From assembly GCA_020632925.1 (NCBI GenBank), contig JACKER010000023.1, positions 1-64,000 on the forward strand: 64,000 bases of DNA, read 5' to 3'. Below the pieces are notes generated by a model. The model was not told the origin of the DNA and made no database searches. It was given only the letters and a program-made list of their open reading frames with translations. This DNA is from Alphaproteobacteria bacterium. GTDB lineage: Bacteria > Myxococcota_A > UBA796 > GCA-2862545. Shown in pieces: positions 61,432 to 64,000 of the stretch (position 1 is its first letter; every line of letters begins with the position of its first letter). Both the position numbers and the translations under genes were made by a program.

Positions 61432-63315
61432 ATGCCCACCATCGACCCGGCCCGCGTGGAGGCGTTGGGCCCCGCCGAACGAGTCCTGCAGACGCTCGTG
61501 ACCTGGACCGATCACCTCGTGCACCATCGGCCCGGGTTCGTCGTGCCCGATCGCAGCTCCCCCACCGGGACCCGGTGGGCCCCCGTCACCACGCGGGAGC
61601 ACAAGGGTGAGCGCGTCGTGGAGCAGCTCGTTCGGCGGGGCCGGAAGAACGACCGGGTCCGGCTGGGCACGCTCCGCGCGGACAACGCCATCGTCGAGCG
61701 CGGTCGCGTCGTCGGCCACTACCGCCCGGCCGGGATCTACCCCGAGGTCGGCGCGTGGATGTTCCGCCAGGTGGCCGAGGTGTTCGACCTCGACAACGCG
61801 CTCGTCGCTCACTGGGCGAGCTGGGCCTTCGAGCAGGATCACCGTGACCTCAAGGTGGTCCTGGCGGCCTTCCTGCTGGTCCAGGACCGCACTGGCCAGC
61901 CCGTGCGCGGTGACGACGGCGCCGTGATCTTCTTCGACGACGACTACCGCGACGTCGGCGAGGCCATGTGCCTGATCCGGCGCAAGGACAAGAAGGACCT
62001 GCACCCGAAGCTGCTGCTGCGGGTCGGCGAGCTGCTCTCCCTGAAGGACGTGGCCTCCCTCTGCCGTCAACGCGGCTGGGGTCGCGGACGCGGTCCCGTG
62101 CTGGGTCGTTGGCCGCGCGTCGTCGAGAAGTGGCTGCTGCACCGCGAGCGCAACCCCCGCCTGCTCGAGGGCCTCGTGAAGGCGGGCTTCCGGACCTCGG
62201 TCATCGAGCTCGCGCGACGCGTCGGGTACAAGCCCGAGACGCCCGCGTTCTTCGACGTCCTCCGCTGGCGCCAGACCCAGGCGAAGGACGGTCGACGCAC
62301 GCTGGCGATCGGCGCAGAGGTGCGCGCCGCGGAGTCCTGGGAGGGGCTCTCGGAGGGCGAGATCTGCGAGCGGATCGTGGAGACGCGCCCGGACTACAAG
62401 CGGATCGTGGGTCTGCTGCCCCGGCAGATCGGGCTCACGCGCGCCATCGTGGCGGCGGCGATGGACGCGGGCTCGCTGTCCGACACCGACCTGCTCATCC
62501 TCACGCCCACCCTCGAGGAGCTCGGCCTGCTCGAGGTCCCGCTGATCCGCGACCGCTGGCGCGAGGCGACCGAGGCCGCCACCAACCAGCGCGCCGCGAA
62601 CGTGGCCGCTCGCGTGCGCCGCAAGGAGACCGCGGAGGTCCTCCAGCAGGCGTCGGACGCCGCGGTGCGCAAGGCGCTCGAGGAGGTCGTGGCGGACCTG
62701 CGGGTCTACGTCATGGTGGACAAGTCGGGGTCGATGGAGGGCGCCATCGAGCGCGCGAAGGTCTATCTCTCGCGCTTCCTCCAGGGCTTCCCGCTCGACC
62801 GGTTGCACGTCTCCATCTTCAACACCACCGGCACCGAGGTCGTGATCCGGCACCCGTCGGCGGCGGGCGTGGAGCACGCGTTCAAGGGGCACGCGGCGGG
62901 TGGCGGCACCGTCTATGGCGCGGGTGTGCGCGCGCTGCAGCACCACCGGCCGAAGGAAGGCGAGGACGTGCTCTTCCTCTTCGTCGGCGACCAGGCGGAC
63001 GGGCGCGGCTCGTTCGTGGAGCCCGTCGTGGACTCGGGGCTGAACCCCGTCGCCTTCGGCATGCTCGAGGTCGTCGGCAGCTGGGGCACCCGCGGGAAGG
63101 CGGTCGAGGAGACCGCGAGCCGCCTCGGCATCCCCTGCTTCCGCATCGACGAGGACATGTTCGGCGACGCCTACGCCGTCACCCGCGTCCTGCGGGACCT
63201 GATCGCGAGCACGCCGGTCGGCGCCGCCGTCGGGAAGGCCTCGAAGCGCGCCCACCTCGTGGAGACCATGCTCCGGACGCCGCTGCTCGAGAAGCCCGCC
63301 TGGGCGGGGCGATGA
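61432..63315 (+). CDS. TROVE/Ro60-like protein with C-terminal vWA domain
   Basis: The 627-aa protein has a long helical-repeat region (residues ~100-410) with AAFLLVQD, LLLRVGELLSLKDVASLCRQRGWGRG, LVKAGFRTSVIELARRVGYKPETPAFFDVLRW and LLPRQIGLTRAIVAAA. These resemble the HEAT-like ring of Ro60/Rsr (TROVE) proteins. A vWA domain follows with MIDAS DKSGS (Asp430, Ser432, Ser434), GGGTVYG and FVGDQADG. Ro proteins bind misfolded RNAs and Y RNAs. The TROVE call rests on motif layout and is moderate; it could be another helical-vWA protein. It lies 35 nt after the tRNA-like RNA and overlaps the next gene (ATGA). Confidence 0.6.
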   Translation: MPTIDPARVEALGPAERVLQTLVTWTDHLVHHRPGFVVPDRSSPTGTRWAPVTTREHKGERVVEQLVRRGRKNDRVRLGTLRADNAIVERGRVVGHYRPAGIYPEVGAWMFRQVAEVFDLDNALVAHWASWAFEQDHRDLKVVLAAFLLVQDRTGQPVRGDDGAVIFFDDDYRDVGEAMCLIRRKDKKDLHPKLLLRVGELLSLKDVASLCRQRGWGRGRGPVLGRWPRVVEKWLLHRERNPRLLEGLVKAGFRTSVIELARRVGYKPETPAFFDVLRWRQTQAKDGRRTLAIGAEVRAAESWEGLSEGEICERIVETRPDYKRIVGLLPRQIGLTRAIVAAAMDAGSLSDTDLLILTPTLEELGLLEVPLIRDRWREATEAATNQRAANVAARVRRKETAEVLQQASDAAVRKALEEVVADLRVYVMVDKSGSMEGAIERAKVYLSRFLQGFPLDRLHVSIFNTTGTEVVIRHPSAAGVEHAFKGHAAGGGTVYGAGVRALQHHRPKEGEDVLFLFVGDQADGRGSFVEPVVDSGLNPVAFGMLEVVGSWGTRGKAVEETASRLGIPCFRIDEDMFGDAYAVTRVLRDLIASTPVGAAVGKASKRAHLVETMLRTPLLEKPAWAGR

Positions 63316-64000
63316 GCTGGCGCGACCTGCTCGCCGCCGCCCCCGAGGTGCGCGTGCTGCCCTGGACCGGCGGGCACGCGCTCGCGGACCGCGGTCGGGC
63401 GTGGACGATCGAGGGGGACCTGCCCGAGGAGCACGGCTGGCACGCGTTCGAGCTGCTCGGCGCCCGCCGCGCGCGCTGGAGGGCGGCCGAGATGCCCGAC
63501 GGCACCTGGGAGGAGGGCCGGGAGACGGTCCGCGGGTACCTCGTGGGCGATCGGATCGTGCCCGACGACGCCGCGGTGGAGCCCGACCCCGAGCGACTGG
63601 TGGCGCAGACGGTGCCCGTCCACCTGGTCGAGCCCGGCCAGGAGCGCTTCGCGCGCGCCGTCGCCGCCCGCGACGAGGGAGGGCCGTGGATCTGGCTGCG
63701 CCCCGAGTTCCCGCTGGGTCCCGAGCTCGAGGTCACCACGGCCTTCGAGGACCGCGCCCCCGATCTGGCGGGGATCCGCGGCGTGACGCCGGCGCTGCTG
63801 CTGGCCTACCGGTTCGCGGTCGACCAGCGGGACCACGCGGAGGCCCGGCGAGAGGCGGCACGCCGCCGGCGCGAGGCGGAGGAGGCGCGGCGACGGGTGG
63901 AGGAGCGGCTCGGGGACGGACGGGACCGGCGGCGGCTCGCGTCCGTGGACTTCCGCGCGGCGGCGGAGGCGGCGCTGGGGCTGGCGGGTGCGGAGCTGCT
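63312..64000 (+). CDS. Hypothetical partner of the TROVE-like protein (3' end outside window)
   Basis: An ATG overlapping the previous stop opens a frame that stays open to the last base (229 residues seen). It begins SWRDLLAAAPEVRVLPWTGGHALADRGRAWTIEGDLPEEHGWHAFELLG and ends in a charged, probably coiled-coil stretch (EARREAARRRREAEEARRRVEERLGDG). No family is recognised. Coupling to the vWA gene suggests a physical partner. Nucleic-acid binding by the Arg-rich helix is only a guess. Confidence 0.6.
   Translation, partial: MSWRDLLAAAPEVRVLPWTGGHALADRGRAWTIEGDLPEEHGWHAFELLGARRARWRAAEMPDGTWEEGRETVRGYLVGDRIVPDDAAVEPDPERLVAQTVPVHLVEPGQERFARAVAARDEGGPWIWLRPEFPLGPELEVTTAFEDRAPDLAGIRGVTPALLLAYRFAVDQRDHAEARREAARRRREAEEARRRVEERLGDGRDRRRLASVDFRAAAEAALGLAGAEL

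Noticed and set aside
61246..63255. 669-aa minus-strand frame over the TROVE-like gene
   Set aside because: Antisense to the vWA protein and the tRNA-like gene; composition of a shadow frame.

Overview
The window comes from a very high-GC Gram-negative bacterium, most likely a member of Myxococcota or a close relative. This is an inference from gene content. A 711-aa protein ends in a MYXO-CTERM-like tail (Gly-Cys, a hydrophobic stretch, then five Arg). There is an FHA-GAF-sigma54 activator, a transmembrane Ser/Thr kinase, and many exported proteins with lamin-tail, MopE-like Asp-rich, thrombospondin-3, CARDB and beta-helix modules. Genes are tightly packed. Neighbouring genes are usually joined by 4-nt GTGA or ATGA stop/start overlaps, and GTG starts are common.

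Layout. 1-6.5 kb: tail of a TPR/ATPase-type regulator, a tetR-P450 operon, an ABC-2 exporter and an aminoglycoside-phosphotransferase-fold kinase. 6.6-8.6 kb: an mbnP-mbnH pair, the mbnH copy carrying a frameshift. 8.6-14 kb: a five-gene minus-strand operon of exported proteins (two lamin-tail proteins, a DUF2252 lipoprotein, a putative outer-membrane protein, a small Cys-rich protein). 14.2-16.3 kb: a lower-GC orphan Rhs C-terminus with WHH nuclease tip and SMI1/KNR4 immunity gene, followed by intergenic repeats. 16.4-25.3 kb: twin radical SAM genes, a cyclic-nucleotide-binding protein, an arylsulfotransferase-like lipoprotein, membrane proteins, an M16 protease and a LysR regulator. 25.7-32.2 kb: a Gly-rich/TSP3 exported protein, a five-haem cytochrome lipoprotein with an outer-membrane partner, then a DUF4423-type regulator overlapping an FHA-GAF-sigma54 activator.

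32.7-54.3 kb is the most striking part. It holds 15 genes in five transcription units. Every unit is preceded by the same 17-bp palindrome GGTCAC-N5-GTGACC (three perfect copies, one with a single mismatch; one copy is shared by a divergent pair). I did not see the palindrome elsewhere in the window. The genes encode a transmembrane Ser/Thr kinase, two exported caspase-fold proteases (one with an EF-hand loop), three related LPP20/DUF4384-like secreted proteins, a metzincin with CARDB domains, a 1680-aa beta-helix lipoprotein, a TPR lipoprotein and several putative outer-membrane proteins. It looks like a dedicated cell-envelope regulon.

54.4-61.0 kb is a five-gene minus-strand operon: an ABC-2 exporter whose second permease is fused to a CPBP protease, an FG-GAP/TSP3 MYXO-CTERM protein and a methyltransferase. 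61.1-64 kb holds a second unusual locus. Structured non-coding DNA leads into a near-perfect tRNA-Arg(UCG) whose anticodon loop is interrupted by 66 nt. Thirty-five nt further on comes a TROVE/Ro60-like vWA protein whose ribosome binding site lies in a perfect hairpin, then a coupled gene running off the window. An intron-containing tRNA or a Y-RNA-like tRNA mimic next to a Ro60-type protein is the most testable novelty here.
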